Source: Streptomyces sp. NBC_01460 (lineage in GTDB: Bacteria; Actinomycetota; Actinomycetes; Streptomycetales; Streptomycetaceae). Taken from it: a stretch of DNA of 64,000 nucleotides. Positions within the stretch are counted from its first letter, which is position 1; each line of letters starts with the position of its first letter. The notes below the pieces were generated by a model that had not been told where the DNA came from, made no database searches, and saw only the letters and a program-made list of their open reading frames with translations. The position numbers were made by a program, and so were the translations under genes. Below are positions 55,964 through 64,000 of the stretch, in pieces. The stretch lies in contig NZ_CP109474.1 in assembly GCF_036227405.1 (NCBI RefSeq), positions 1-64,000 on the forward strand, given 5' to 3'.

Positions 55964-56581
55964 ATGAAGCCGATGAACGACATGCACGAAGAGCTGTTCC
56001 ATCCCTGGGGCACCGTCACACCGGCCTTCTGGGGCAGTCGGCAGGAGGAGCGCCGCCCGACGGAGCAGCCCATGACCCACATCCCCCAGGTACTGCGCGG
56101 TCGGCTGACGAAGATCGTCGCGACGGCGGCCGCCGGCCGACTGGCCGACGCCGCCTGGATGGCCGGCCGCCTCGACACCGACGTCACTGCCGAGCACGGC
56201 CCGGAGCACCTCGACACGGTCCATGTGCGAGAGGTCCGCGCGCACCTGGCCTATCTGGCGGGCGACCACGCGACCTCGCTCGGGTGGTACCTGCACACCG
56301 CCCGGCTGAGGGCCACGATCCAGGGGCCTGGCCACCCCGACACAGAAGAAGCCACCCGCCGGGTCTACAGCCTCTGGCGCGCCTTCCCGGACGCCGACGC
56401 GGCCGCGCTCGGCACAGAGCTTCTGGGGGCGGTCACCGACATCCACGGCCCCCAGGCGGCAGTGGCCCACCGCACCCGCAGGCGACTTCAGGCGCTGGTC
56501 GCGGCGGGTGAAGTGGGGTCAGTCGCGGGTGAGGTCAGCAGCGGTGAGATCGGAAGGGGTGAGATCAGGAGCATCACCTGA
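55964..56581 (+). CDS. Hypothetical protein of the conjugative element (TPR-like)
   Basis: A 205-residue helical protein: 'LRGRLTKIVATAAAGRLADAAWMAGRLDTDVTAEHGPEHLDTVHVREVRAHLAYLAGDHATSLGWYLHTARLR' and 'HPDTEEATRRVYSLWRAFPDADAAALGTELL' look like TPR-type helical pairs. GGAGAA precedes the ATG at 55964; a GTG at 55937 overlapping the lysin stop is an alternative. The C-terminal tail is a degenerate Gly/Glu/Ser repeat. It stands in the usual run of small conserved genes after the lysin in Streptomyces integrative elements. Function unknown. Confidence 0.55.
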   Translation: MKPMNDMHEELFHPWGTVTPAFWGSRQEERRPTEQPMTHIPQVLRGRLTKIVATAAAGRLADAAWMAGRLDTDVTAEHGPEHLDTVHVREVRAHLAYLAGDHATSLGWYLHTARLRATIQGPGHPDTEEATRRVYSLWRAFPDADAAALGTELLGAVTDIHGPQAAVAHRTRRRLQALVAAGEVGSVAGEVSSGEIGRGEIRSIT

Positions 56582-56703
56582 CCTCACCACCCTCGTTTCC
56601 ACAAGGACCGCTCCATCCACAGGGGATGCGGGATCCCGTGGGGACCGGTGTCACGATCCCATCAGTCACGACGCATGAGCAGGACAAGCAGAGGGGGGCC
56701 CTC

Positions 56704-57096
56704 ATGAACACCGCTATGCACGCTCTGGACACAGCTCTGAGCTCGGCAGATCCCACCACGGTGCTGGCCGGCGCCTGGGAGGCACTCGATCTCGGCGGGC
56801 AGGTGGCCGACGCCGTCACCTGGGACGAGAGCAGCGACGAGCTCTGCGCACTCACGGCGGCGCAGGAGTGTCTGGCCGCCCGCACCCTGCTGCCGCTGCC
56901 CGAGACCGGGCGTCCGATCACCTTGGAGGCAGGCGACATCCAGCCCGGCCCCGGCGGTCTGGCCCCCTATGCCGCCCTCCTGGACAGGGCGCGCCAGGCA
57001 CTCGCCTCACTCGCCGAACAGGACGTCCAGCTCGGTGAGGCCGCCGAGCATGCGGCTGCCGCCGCGCGGTCGCTGGCCGCAGTCAGGGGGCAGTGA
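56704..57096 (+). CDS. Hypothetical Ala-rich helical protein
   Basis: A 130-residue acidic protein: 'MHALDTALSSADPTTVLAGAWEALDLGGQVADAVTWDESSDELCALTAAQECLAAR' then 'LAPYAALLDRARQALASLAEQDVQLGEAAEHAAAAARSLAAV'. It is all helix and has no membrane segment. Its TGA overlaps the next ATG (TGATG), so it is translated with the following 513-residue protein and may bind it. No family recognised; the pair seems characteristic of actinobacterial conjugative elements. Confidence 0.55.
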   Translation: MNTAMHALDTALSSADPTTVLAGAWEALDLGGQVADAVTWDESSDELCALTAAQECLAARTLLPLPETGRPITLEAGDIQPGPGGLAPYAALLDRARQALASLAEQDVQLGEAAEHAAAAARSLAAVRGQ

Positions 57097-58637
57097 TGGC
57101 GACGCTCGACGAACTCTTCGACACGGCCGGGGACCGCCTCCGAAGGGCAGCAGCGGCTCCCTCATCGGATCGGCCGGCCTCCGCCCATCACCTCGACCAG
57201 TTCCTGTCCGCCCTGACGGAGCCTCTGAGCCTGGGTGACGAGGACACCTCCCAGTCACCTGTGACAGAGGACCTCGCCTATCACCTCCGTCGGGCCAGTG
57301 ACACCATGCAGCCCGCTCTGCGTCTGCTGCCCCCGCCCGGCGCCGGTCCGGCGGAGAACCACCTGTCCGACGCTCTGGCCGCAGTCCATGCGGTGCGCGA
57401 CGTCATCGAGAGCCACCGCGGCCCCGACCACGTACCGCTCAGTGCGTACGCGCACGCGCTCGCCACGGGCCCGGCCCACCACTACCTCACCCGCCGCTGC
57501 TCCGAGCTCGCCTGGGGCGCCGCCCAGGTGGCGTTCGCACTCGGCGGGGACACCCTGGACCCCTCCGTCGCAGCAGCGTTCAGCGACGTCCGCAGCTTCC
57601 TCGCCAAGGCGTCCGTGCTCGGCCGGGACGGGACCCGCGACGCGGACGCCGCGATCGGCGCCCTGCCGCTGACGCTTCCCGTCAGCCCTGTCCAAGCCCA
57701 CCCCACCGACCGGACACGAGACGTACCGGCGAACCTCGCCGAAGACTGCGACCGGCTCTCCAGGGCGGCCTTCGAAACACTGCACCACCGCTCCGAGCAC
57801 CGCATGAGCGGATCGGACCTCCAGCAACTGGCGCGCTGGACGGCCATGCAGCGCCTCCTGGCGGGCCGCCTCATGCTGAGGGCAGCCGACGAACTGCCGG
57901 ACGAGGCCGCCGTCGCCCTGCGGGACAGTGCGGGGGCGCTGCGCGCGTCCGCGCAGGCCTGGCAGAAGTCCGCGACTGCATGGCACCGGATCGTGGACAT
58001 CGCCGACCCGCGATCACACCCCAAGCTGCCGGCACCCAGTTACGAAATCGTCCGGCGCGGGGAGGTCGTACGCCTGCCACAGGTCATCCCGCACCCGGCC
58101 ACCGTGATCGCTCACACGGCAGCGGTCCGGCTGGGACAGCTGCTCTACGGCGCGGAGTGGCGGCCGGAGACGGCGACCCGCCCGGACCCACGGGGAGGCG
58201 CGGAGATCCTCGCCGACGCGCGGGGCACCGGAGCCCTGGCCTCCGCTCTGTACCGGCTTCCCGCCACGGGCTGGCAGTTGGCCCTCGCCGCACCACAGGC
58301 GGTGAACCTGGCCCGGGGCGGCCTGGTCACGGACGTCTTCGAGAACCAGGCACCCGGGCACAAGAACCATCGCTTCCGTCCGGTGAACCCTCACCAGCTG
58401 GAAGCCCTGTCGCTCCCGTTCAAGGCCGTCCTGCCGGCGGAACAGGCGTCGGCAGGATCTCTTCTCGAGGTGGCCGGCCAGGCGGGCGTACCCGTCCCGC
58501 GAGCCCTGCTGGATGCCGCAGCTCACCGCAGCCTGGCGACGGGCATGGGCTGGGGGCAGGGCCGGAGAGCGGACACGGCAGGGCGGTCAGGGCTCCTGGC
58601 GCAGCAGCCGCAGGTACGGCAGCGGGTGTGCTCATGA
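57096..58637 (+). CDS. Large hypothetical protein of the conjugative element
   Basis: A 513-residue, mostly helical protein with no membrane segment or recognised motif. Examples of its pattern are 'DNA-free' helices such as 'LAYHLRRASDTMQPALRLLPPPG' and 'CDRLSRAAFETLHHRSEHRMSGSDLQQLARWTAMQRLLAGRLMLRAADELPDEA'. ATG at 57096 is preferred over the GTG one codon upstream. Normal high-GC codon use throughout supports a real gene. It follows its small partner without a gap. A role in transfer or in control of the relaxase is only a guess from position. Confidence 0.55.
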   Translation: MATLDELFDTAGDRLRRAAAAPSSDRPASAHHLDQFLSALTEPLSLGDEDTSQSPVTEDLAYHLRRASDTMQPALRLLPPPGAGPAENHLSDALAAVHAVRDVIESHRGPDHVPLSAYAHALATGPAHHYLTRRCSELAWGAAQVAFALGGDTLDPSVAAAFSDVRSFLAKASVLGRDGTRDADAAIGALPLTLPVSPVQAHPTDRTRDVPANLAEDCDRLSRAAFETLHHRSEHRMSGSDLQQLARWTAMQRLLAGRLMLRAADELPDEAAVALRDSAGALRASAQAWQKSATAWHRIVDIADPRSHPKLPAPSYEIVRRGEVVRLPQVIPHPATVIAHTAAVRLGQLLYGAEWRPETATRPDPRGGAEILADARGTGALASALYRLPATGWQLALAAPQAVNLARGGLVTDVFENQAPGHKNHRFRPVNPHQLEALSLPFKAVLPAEQASAGSLLEVAGQAGVPVPRALLDAAAHRSLATGMGWGQGRRADTAGRSGLLAQQPQVRQRVCS

Positions 58638-58787
58638 AGCCCCCTCAGTCGGCCGGGCCCGGCGCAATAACGGAATGGATTCCATTGGATGGTCGTCGCC
58701 GAATGACCCGTTTTGAACCTATGTAGGCGACTTGACGGATTGGATCACCCTGGGGAGGGGGATTCGACCGATTAAGCCTCCTCAGGA

Positions 58788-59645
58788 TTATTGGAAGCCC
58801 GTACTGGGCACCGGCCCCATCGCGCCCATGAACGACACATCGCTGCCGGAGAACCTCGCGCTCTGGAAGGACACCGTGCCACCGGAGAACCGTGCGTTGT
58901 CAAAGGACACCGTGCCACCGGAGAAGACCGCGCCGTTGAAGTCCATTCTTCCGTCGATGGTGACCCCAGTGAGATCGAGATTGCAGCCCTGCCACGAGCG
59001 GCCAGCATCCTTGGGGATGCGGTAGTGGTCACCGATGAGGCGCAAGATCGTATGCCGGACCTCGCGAAGTGCGCGGTACCGGTCTTTCTTGTCTTGGTGC
59101 GCGTCGCGACGTTCCGCAGTGGGTGAGGTGCCGTCGGGCAAGGGGTCAGACAGATCGCCGGGATCGGCAGGGAATGGCAGCCGCAGGTAGGCGCACAGGA
59201 CGTCGATACAGGTCTGACGCAGGTCCTGTGTGGGGGCGTCATCGGCAAGGCCAGCCAGAGCGTGAACGCCTCCGAGCCGGACTGCGGGTGAGTCGGATCC
59301 GAGCTTGTCGACGGCTTGGGAGAAGCGCTCGGTGTGTAGTCGGGTGGCTTCGCGGTGAGCGCCGACCTCGTCGACGCGTTGACGCCGGTAGGCAACGACC
59401 AGAGCGACGAGCGCGCCGGCCCCGGCAACCACCCCGAAGGAGAGCTTCATCAGGTCGAAGAGGGTCTTGGCGTCGAGCTGGGTGGTGGATTCAATCTCTT
59501 TGAAGTCCAGCAGCACCACCAGGCCGTAAAAGACGCCGCCCGCAACAAGGGCCGCAGCGACGAGGGCGAGGGTCAGGGCCTTGCGGATACTCAACCGCGG
59601 CCCCCGATCATTCGGAGGGGATCGTGGCCTTCGGTTGGCTGTCAT
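58788..59645 (-). CDS. Pentapeptide-repeat membrane protein
   Basis: The 285-residue product has two N-terminal transmembrane helices ('ALTLALVAAALVAGGVFYGLVVLL' and 'LMKLSFGVVAGAGALVALVVAY', residues ~20-90), then 'RFSQAVDKLGSDSPAVRLGGVHALAGLADDAPTQDLRQTCIDVLCAYLRLP', a form common in actinobacteria, and a short C-terminal pentapeptide-repeat run ('MDFNGAVFSGGTVSFDNARFSGGTVSFQSARF'). The beta-helix is short and may be truncated at 58788. Function unknown; such proteins are frequent near mobile elements. Confidence 0.8.
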   Translation of the reverse strand: MTANRRPRSPPNDRGPRLSIRKALTLALVAAALVAGGVFYGLVVLLDFKEIESTTQLDAKTLFDLMKLSFGVVAGAGALVALVVAYRRQRVDEVGAHREATRLHTERFSQAVDKLGSDSPAVRLGGVHALAGLADDAPTQDLRQTCIDVLCAYLRLPFPADPGDLSDPLPDGTSPTAERRDAHQDKKDRYRALREVRHTILRLIGDHYRIPKDAGRSWQGCNLDLTGVTIDGRMDFNGAVFSGGTVSFDNARFSGGTVSFQSARFSGSDVSFMGAMGPVPSTGFQ

Positions 59646-59737
59646 GACGAGAAGGACAAGGTGCCGAGGCCAGCGGTTGCAGCCGCCCCGTTGGGCATGC
59701 GATTGACGACCGTTTCCGCCCCCGGACGGTAACGGAC

Positions 59738-60316
59738 TCAGACCAAGAGCGTGACGATGGCGTGCCTGCAGGCAAAGAGCAAGTCTTCCTTGTCGAGCAG
59801 GGACCACGTGCGCTTGGGGAACAGGGTCCGCAGCCGCCCGGTAGTCACTCTCTCGACGTCCAGGACGTCGGGCACAGATCGCTGTATCGATACGGGCAAG
59901 AGCTCTGCGGTGGGAAGGATTGGCATTTGACTGTCGGGGACATCGCCTGTGCCCGCTTCTGAGCTCATCTCCTCCGGCCGGCTGCGTTCCCGGTCTTCCA
60001 GGTCAGCTAGGAACCAAAGGTTGTCGAAGATGTTGCCGACCTTGTCGATCGCCCCCTCCTCAACATTGCGGACCTGTCGAGCCAGCTCCACGGCAAGGGC
60101 GTCGACAAGGTCCACTCGCGGCAACCTGGCGCTGGAGAAGGCATTGTGGATGGTGGCTCGCGAGGCACGCCGCACGCCGTTCCCCTCCAGCGCCGTCTCG
60201 AGTGACGACAGCGATGGGTAGCGCGCGTAGGCATGCAATTGGTGGAGGGCCTCGTTCAGCGCCTGATGTGCCTCCCCCGTCAGCATCGGCTTCCTCAACC
60301 GCCCGGCACGAGCCAT
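59738..60316 (-). CDS. Hypothetical HTH-like protein
   Basis: A 192-residue protein. The first ~100 residues ('AHQALNEALHQLHAYARYPSLSSLETALEGNGVRRASRATIHNAFSSARLPRVDLVDALAVELAR') resemble the XRE-like N-terminus seen in many Streptomyces proteins that carry an HTH plus a variable C-terminal part. The C-terminal part ('GRLRTLFPKRTWSLLDKEDLLFACRHAIVTLLV') is unassigned. ATG at 60316 chosen; an upstream ATG at 60373 is possible. It probably regulates genes of the conjugative element or its pentapeptide neighbour. Confidence 0.55.
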   Translation of the reverse strand: MARAGRLRKPMLTGEAHQALNEALHQLHAYARYPSLSSLETALEGNGVRRASRATIHNAFSSARLPRVDLVDALAVELARQVRNVEEGAIDKVGNIFDNLWFLADLEDRERSRPEEMSSEAGTGDVPDSQMPILPTAELLPVSIQRSVPDVLDVERVTTGRLRTLFPKRTWSLLDKEDLLFACRHAIVTLLV

Positions 60317-60508
60317 GGCCTCTCCTATGTCCAAAAGCGTCCAACTACGTCTCAACGTAGAGGACGACGACAAGGTTCAGCAGAGGGTTTCAGCAGGTGT
60401 ATCGCTTCGGCGGAACACCCGGTCGCCGGGCTGAGGCTCGTTCCACCGAAGGTTGAGGCCCTCCTTGGCCTCGCCTGCACACCTCGTGGAAAAGGGAAGC
60501 CCCAGGCC

Positions 60509-60724
60509 ATGCTTGCTTTGATCTGTCTTGCCCTCGTTGTCCTGGCGTTGCTGTTGTGGCGCGCCATGGACAAGCTCAAGGAGGACGACGTCGCATCGGT
60601 TGTCCGGTTCGCACTCGCCGCGGTCGTGATCCTCGTACTTACCTATGTGGCCATGCGCCTTGCGCCGCCCGAGGAGATGGCTGGCATCCTGCGCCAGGCG
60701 CTTGGGTTCCTCATCAAGAGCTGA
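60509..60724 (+). CDS. Small two-helix membrane protein
   Basis: 71 residues: 'MLALICLALVVLALLLWRAM' (helix 1), a charged loop 'DKLKEDD', a second helix 'FALAAVVILVLTYVAMRL' and a short tail. AAGGGAAG precedes the ATG. A typical small membrane protein of Streptomyces integrative elements, possibly linked to transfer through the hyphal membrane. It faces the end of the relaxase gene. Confidence 0.55.
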   Translation: MLALICLALVVLALLLWRAMDKLKEDDVASVVRFALAAVVILVLTYVAMRLAPPEEMAGILRQALGFLIKS

Positions 60725-60875
60725 TGCCGGGGAGTGCTGGACTCCGACTCGGAGACAGGCTCGTGTAGCAGGTGTCAAGGCGGTCCCGCGGGCCCTCACG
60801 CCGCACCTTCAGGAGCTCGCCGCCCGCCTGCAGAAGACGCTCGCGCAGTACGAGGAGGAAGACGCAGCCGCCCAC

Positions 60876-63800
60876 TCACCGGCGGCCCCGGGAAGGTCCT
60901 GACCGGCCCAGAGCGGGAGGCCGGTAACTGGGCGCCCGCTGAGCCTCGATACGAGCGCTGCGGATCTCCTGCGCCTGCCGGACCTCTGTACGCGCTCGGT
61001 TCTCTGACTCGTGAAGCACCGGATGGTGCTCAGAGATCCGGGCACGCAGAGCCTTCTCGGTGCGCGCGTCGACAGCGACGGCCCGGTACAGGGCCGCGTT
61101 CTCCCTGGCCTTGGCAGCCTGGCCGTGGGCGCGGGAGACACGCTTCTCGTCGCCGGTGTCAATCTGCTGGACTCGGGCGGGGATCCGTGCCTCCCGCATA
61201 TCGGTGAGCCGGGCCTCGAGGGTGTCGACGTCCGGGGCCTGGCGCTCGGTGGCACCGAGCACGTCGGAGTACGGGCTGCTGCGCACAATCCCCCACGCGG
61301 CCTCGGCTGCTCGGGAGGCCGCGACCCGGGCGTCGGCCGCCTCCCTCCACCCGGCGGCACGCTGCTCGGTGGCCTCCTGGGTGAGCTGGCGGTGTTCCTT
61401 ACGTGAGGTGCCCGCCATCCGCAGCGCGATCCGTCCCTTGCCTTCGGCCGCCGCCAGGACGCGGAGGTGCTCGTCCGCCTTCGCCGCGTGCACGGCCATC
61501 GCGGTCTCGCGGGCCTGCTCGGTGCGCGCGATGGCCAGCTGCTCGTCGGCGAGATCGAGCAGCGGGTAGATGGGCGCGACCTCCCGCCGGCCCCGGGTCT
61601 CCCCACGGGCTCGGTCGGCGGCGATCTGCTGTTGCAGGGCGCGCTCGGTCGCCTCGGCTTCGGCCGCTGCCTTGTCCTCGCGCCGGGCGTCGACTGGGCC
61701 GGTTGCGATGAGCTTGGTGAGCTCCTGGTCGGTCCGGTCGCCGTACTGGCGGCGGTTCCAGGCCCGGACCCCGGCCAGCTCCCGCTCCTCCTGCATGTCG
61801 GCCAGGCGCTGCTTCTGCTCGTCCGTCAGCCGATACTCACGCTTCTGTGGTTGGGCCTCGCCCTGGCGCTGGTCGTGGACGGTGGTCGACCGGGCGCGTG
61901 CCGCGCTGGCCCTCACGGCGTGGGTGCGGGTCGGCGACGGCACGACGGCCGGGGCCGGCGGTCCGTGGAGGAGGTCGGAGACCATCGCGTCGGGCTGCGA
62001 CTGCCCCAGGAACCGGGCGTACGCGTCGACGGCGCGCTCCAGGCGTTCCTTCTCGGTGCGGGCGTCACCGAGCCGGGCCCGGGTGTCTTCGCTCTCGATG
62101 ACCGCGAGCGGCAGCCACAGGTGATTCGCCTTCTTCCCCCTGGTCAGCCCCGGGTACGCGGCGAATGCGTTGGCGCCGTGTCCGTACATGAGGCTCGTGT
62201 CGCACGTCATGCCCTGCCAGGCGGCGATCGTCATCGCGTACCCCAGGGACAGGGCCCCTGAGGCGACCTGGTCGGGCGTCAGCCACGCGGACACGAAGGC
62301 GTCGCCCTCACCGCGGGCCTGGGTGCGCCACGTGATCTCGATCCGCCCGTCATCGGCGATCTCGCTGACGACGGCCCGGTACTCGTTCAGCAGGTCCGGC
62401 CCCTCCCCGCGACTGCTGCGGTAGTCGTTGACTCGCACCCGTACGGCGTCGCCCTCAGCGAGGGTGAGTCGGCCCCCGCCGGACAGAGCGTAGGTGTGCT
62501 CGGTGCCGAGTTCGCCGGAGGCACGGCGGATCTGCTGGGCACCGGCGTTGAGCGCGTCGACGTCGGCGTTGCGGGCGGCAAGCACCACCAGCTCGTCAAC
62601 GAGGTCGTGCGTGTCAGGCCAACGGTCACGCCGGAGCTCGTCCCACGTGATGAGGATCTGCGAGCGGGCCTCATCCGCGGACTCGGTCGGATGGATCCGT
62701 CCCTGGTCGGCGAGCAGACGCAGCGCCTGGTCGTGGTCGCCGGTGCGCCAGACCTCCAGCACGTGCCGTTCGGCGGCATCCTCCTGGCGGCGGTTCTCGT
62801 GCAGGGTGAGCCCGCCGACGAGCCGGTGGACGTCGCGGAACCATCCACCCGCCGCGATGGCCTGGAGCTGCAGAGGGTCGCCAATGCCGATGATCTGCGT
62901 GCCGGTGCGGGCCGCCTCGCGCATGAGGACCTGAGCGGATCGGTCGTCCACCATCGTGGCCTCGTCGATGACCAGGACCTCCACTCCGGTGAGACCGGTG
63001 CCAGTGCGGATCTGCTGGAGCCAGGCCGCGACCGTGCGGGCGGGGATCCCGGACGCCTGGGTGAGGTTCTGGGCGGCCACGGCGCTCAGGCACGCCCCGG
63101 CGTAGGTGGTGCCGGTGGCGTCCCATCCGATCCGGCATGCCTCCATCAGCGTCGACTTGCCTGACCCGGCAACGCCGACGACGGTGTCAATGCCGTGCCC
63201 GCAGGTCAGCAGCCGCGTCACGGCCGCGTTCTGCTCGTCGGACAGCTCGAAGCCGACCGCGACCTGGAACACGTCGATGGCGGCGGCCGACTGGCCACCC
63301 GTCAGAGCAATGTGGCCTTCGCCGTGGCGGGTGAGCGCCTGGTCCCGTACGTACGCCTCCGCATCCAGGATGTCCTGCGTCGTGTAGCGGGCGGTCGACG
63401 TCATTACGGCGGATCCGTAGTCCGGCACGCGCACCGCGTGCCCGGCCACGTCAAGGACTTCGTCGGCGAGCTCGTCGAGGCGCCCGACCCCGTCGTCCAG
63501 GCCGTGCTGCAGCGCGTTGCCGACCGCGGCGAGCAGCTGCGCGCGCGAGAAAGTCTTCGCGCCGGCGGTGAGGCCGGTCTCCGGGTTGAACACGACGGCG
63601 GCAAGGTCGGCAGGCGGCGGGATCCGCGGTCCGGTGGAGCCGTCGACGGTGGGGCCGCTGTCCGGTCCGGGCGGTCCTGGGGCCGCTGCCGCGACCATCG
63701 CGTCGACGTCGACCCCGGCCTCCTCGGCACGCCGGCGCCAGCTCTCCCGCATCGCCGACGCGTCACCGCGGTGCTTGCCGCGCAGAGTCTCGGCGGCGGC

Positions 63801-64000
63801 ACGGTCGCGCTCCTGGCGCCCCGCCTTGTCCCCGGCAAGGTCCACGATCCGTCCGTGGCGGCGGGAGAACAGGTCCCGAACCGGCTCGGGGATCCCCTCG
63901 ACTTCCCAGGCGCCGGTGCGCTCGGACTGCTGCCGTCGCACGCCGAACCGAGCGTGGGTGAGGGCGCGGATCCTGGCCTTGAAGAACGCGTCGGCTGCTG
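60876..64000 (-). CDS. MobF/TraA-type relaxase-helicase, 5' end outside window
   Basis: More than 1040 residues are visible; the frame is open to the right edge, so the N-terminal relaxase active site lies outside. The visible start ('ADAFFKARIRALTHARFGV', 'GIPEPVRDLFSRRHGRIVDL') is the end of a TrwC-like relaxase domain. Then comes a RecD-type helicase: Walker A 'VVGVAGSGKSTLMEA', Walker B 'VLVIDEATMVDD', 'IGIGDPLQLQAI' and 'AMTIAAWQGMTCDTSLMY'. The last ~330 residues are a charged coiled-coil-rich tail. It nicks and unwinds the transferred strand in conjugation. It anchors the 55-64 kb segment as a conjugative or mobilisable element. Confidence 0.88.
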   Translation of the reverse strand, partial: AADAFFKARIRALTHARFGVRRQQSERTGAWEVEGIPEPVRDLFSRRHGRIVDLAGDKAGRQERDRAAAETLRGKHRGDASAMRESWRRRAEEAGVDVDAMVAAAAPGPPGPDSGPTVDGSTGPRIPPPADLAAVVFNPETGLTAGAKTFSRAQLLAAVGNALQHGLDDGVGRLDELADEVLDVAGHAVRVPDYGSAVMTSTARYTTQDILDAEAYVRDQALTRHGEGHIALTGGQSAAAIDVFQVAVGFELSDEQNAAVTRLLTCGHGIDTVVGVAGSGKSTLMEACRIGWDATGTTYAGACLSAVAAQNLTQASGIPARTVAAWLQQIRTGTGLTGVEVLVIDEATMVDDRSAQVLMREAARTGTQIIGIGDPLQLQAIAAGGWFRDVHRLVGGLTLHENRRQEDAAERHVLEVWRTGDHDQALRLLADQGRIHPTESADEARSQILITWDELRRDRWPDTHDLVDELVVLAARNADVDALNAGAQQIRRASGELGTEHTYALSGGGRLTLAEGDAVRVRVNDYRSSRGEGPDLLNEYRAVVSEIADDGRIEITWRTQARGEGDAFVSAWLTPDQVASGALSLGYAMTIAAWQGMTCDTSLMYGHGANAFAAYPGLTRGKKANHLWLPLAVIESEDTRARLGDARTEKERLERAVDAYARFLGQSQPDAMVSDLLHGPPAPAVVPSPTRTHAVRASAARARSTTVHDQRQGEAQPQKREYRLTDEQKQRLADMQEERELAGVRAWNRRQYGDRTDQELTKLIATGPVDARREDKAAAEAEATERALQQQIAADRARGETRGRREVAPIYPLLDLADEQLAIARTEQARETAMAVHAAKADEHLRVLAAAEGKGRIALRMAGTSRKEHRQLTQEATEQRAAGWREAADARVAASRAAEAAWGIVRSSPYSDVLGATERQAPDVDTLEARLTDMREARIPARVQQIDTGDEKRVSRAHGQAAKARENAALYRAVAVDARTEKALRARISEHHPVLHESENRARTEVRQAQEIRSARIEAQRAPSYRPPALGRSGPSRGRR

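Overview
This is high-GC actinobacterial DNA, almost certainly Streptomyces: GC-rich third codon positions, GTG starts, ATGA start/stop overlaps, a type II polyketide synthase operon, SAV_2336/FxsC-type proteins and type I-E CRISPR repeats with the CGCGGGCGCGGGG core typical of streptomycetes. The window is an accessory region assembled from mobile DNA. There are two Tn3-family transposons (one inserted in the other), remnants of IS1182- and IS5-type transposases, several integrases or integrase pieces, two 5'-truncated RHS toxin genes, two CRISPR arrays without cas genes, and part of a conjugative element.

Layout. 1-8.5 kb: a co-directional type II PKS operon (F420-type reductase, AsnB-like amidotransferase, TcmI-type cyclase, cupin, KS alpha, KS beta/CLF, a cyclase-ketoreductase fusion, a second ketoreductase, two ABM monooxygenases). 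A strong hairpin ends it and a POT-family exporter follows. The set resembles operons for pentangular or other multi-ring aromatic polyketides, but no acyl carrier protein gene is visible. 10.2-11.65 kb: an integrase-like gene and gene fragments. 11.65-22.9 kb: an old Tn3-type transposase gene cut in two by a complete younger Tn3 transposon (12120-20999). The younger element has 47-bp perfect inverted ends, a 5-bp GACTC target duplication, a resolvase, a 1004-aa transposase and cargo of an SGNH hydrolase, an ABM monooxygenase, a methyltransferase and a MarR regulator. 22.9-25.1 kb: a TetR regulator with tandem operators, divergent from a PobA-like flavin hydroxylase. 25.1-28.8 kb: an integrase fragment fused to an RHS/Hint/nuclease toxin pseudogene, followed by a likely immunity gene. 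29.2-30.9 kb: a HAD-like protein and a tyrosine recombinase.

31.1-39.9 kb, minus strand: a four-gene block encoding an alpha/beta hydrolase, a caspase-like protein with a VMAP-like C-terminus, a MoxR AAA+ ATPase, and a 1566-aa protein joining a SAV_2336/vWA-like region, 13 near-identical 42-residue TPRs and a TIR-like FxsC domain. This looks like an NTP-dependent conflict (defence or suicide) system and is the most interesting item here. Two CRISPR arrays (40.16-40.44 and 48.21-48.79 kb), sharing repeat, orientation and leader, bracket a GNAT/XRE-TPR pair, a DNA glycosylase - B12 radical SAM - thymidylate kinase - NUDIX operon, a DUF6233-like gene and an S66 peptidase.

49-52 kb: a short hypothetical gene, an anti-sigma-type ATPase and a second HTH/TPR regulator. 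52.2-55.1 kb: an RHS nuclease toxin fragment with two tandem related immunity genes. 55.1-64 kb: genes of a conjugative element (truncated transglycosylase/NlpC lysin, hypothetical proteins, pentapeptide-repeat membrane protein, small HTH-like and membrane proteins, and the C-terminal part of a MobF/TraA relaxase-helicase that runs off the right edge). All calls come from reading motifs; no database search was possible.
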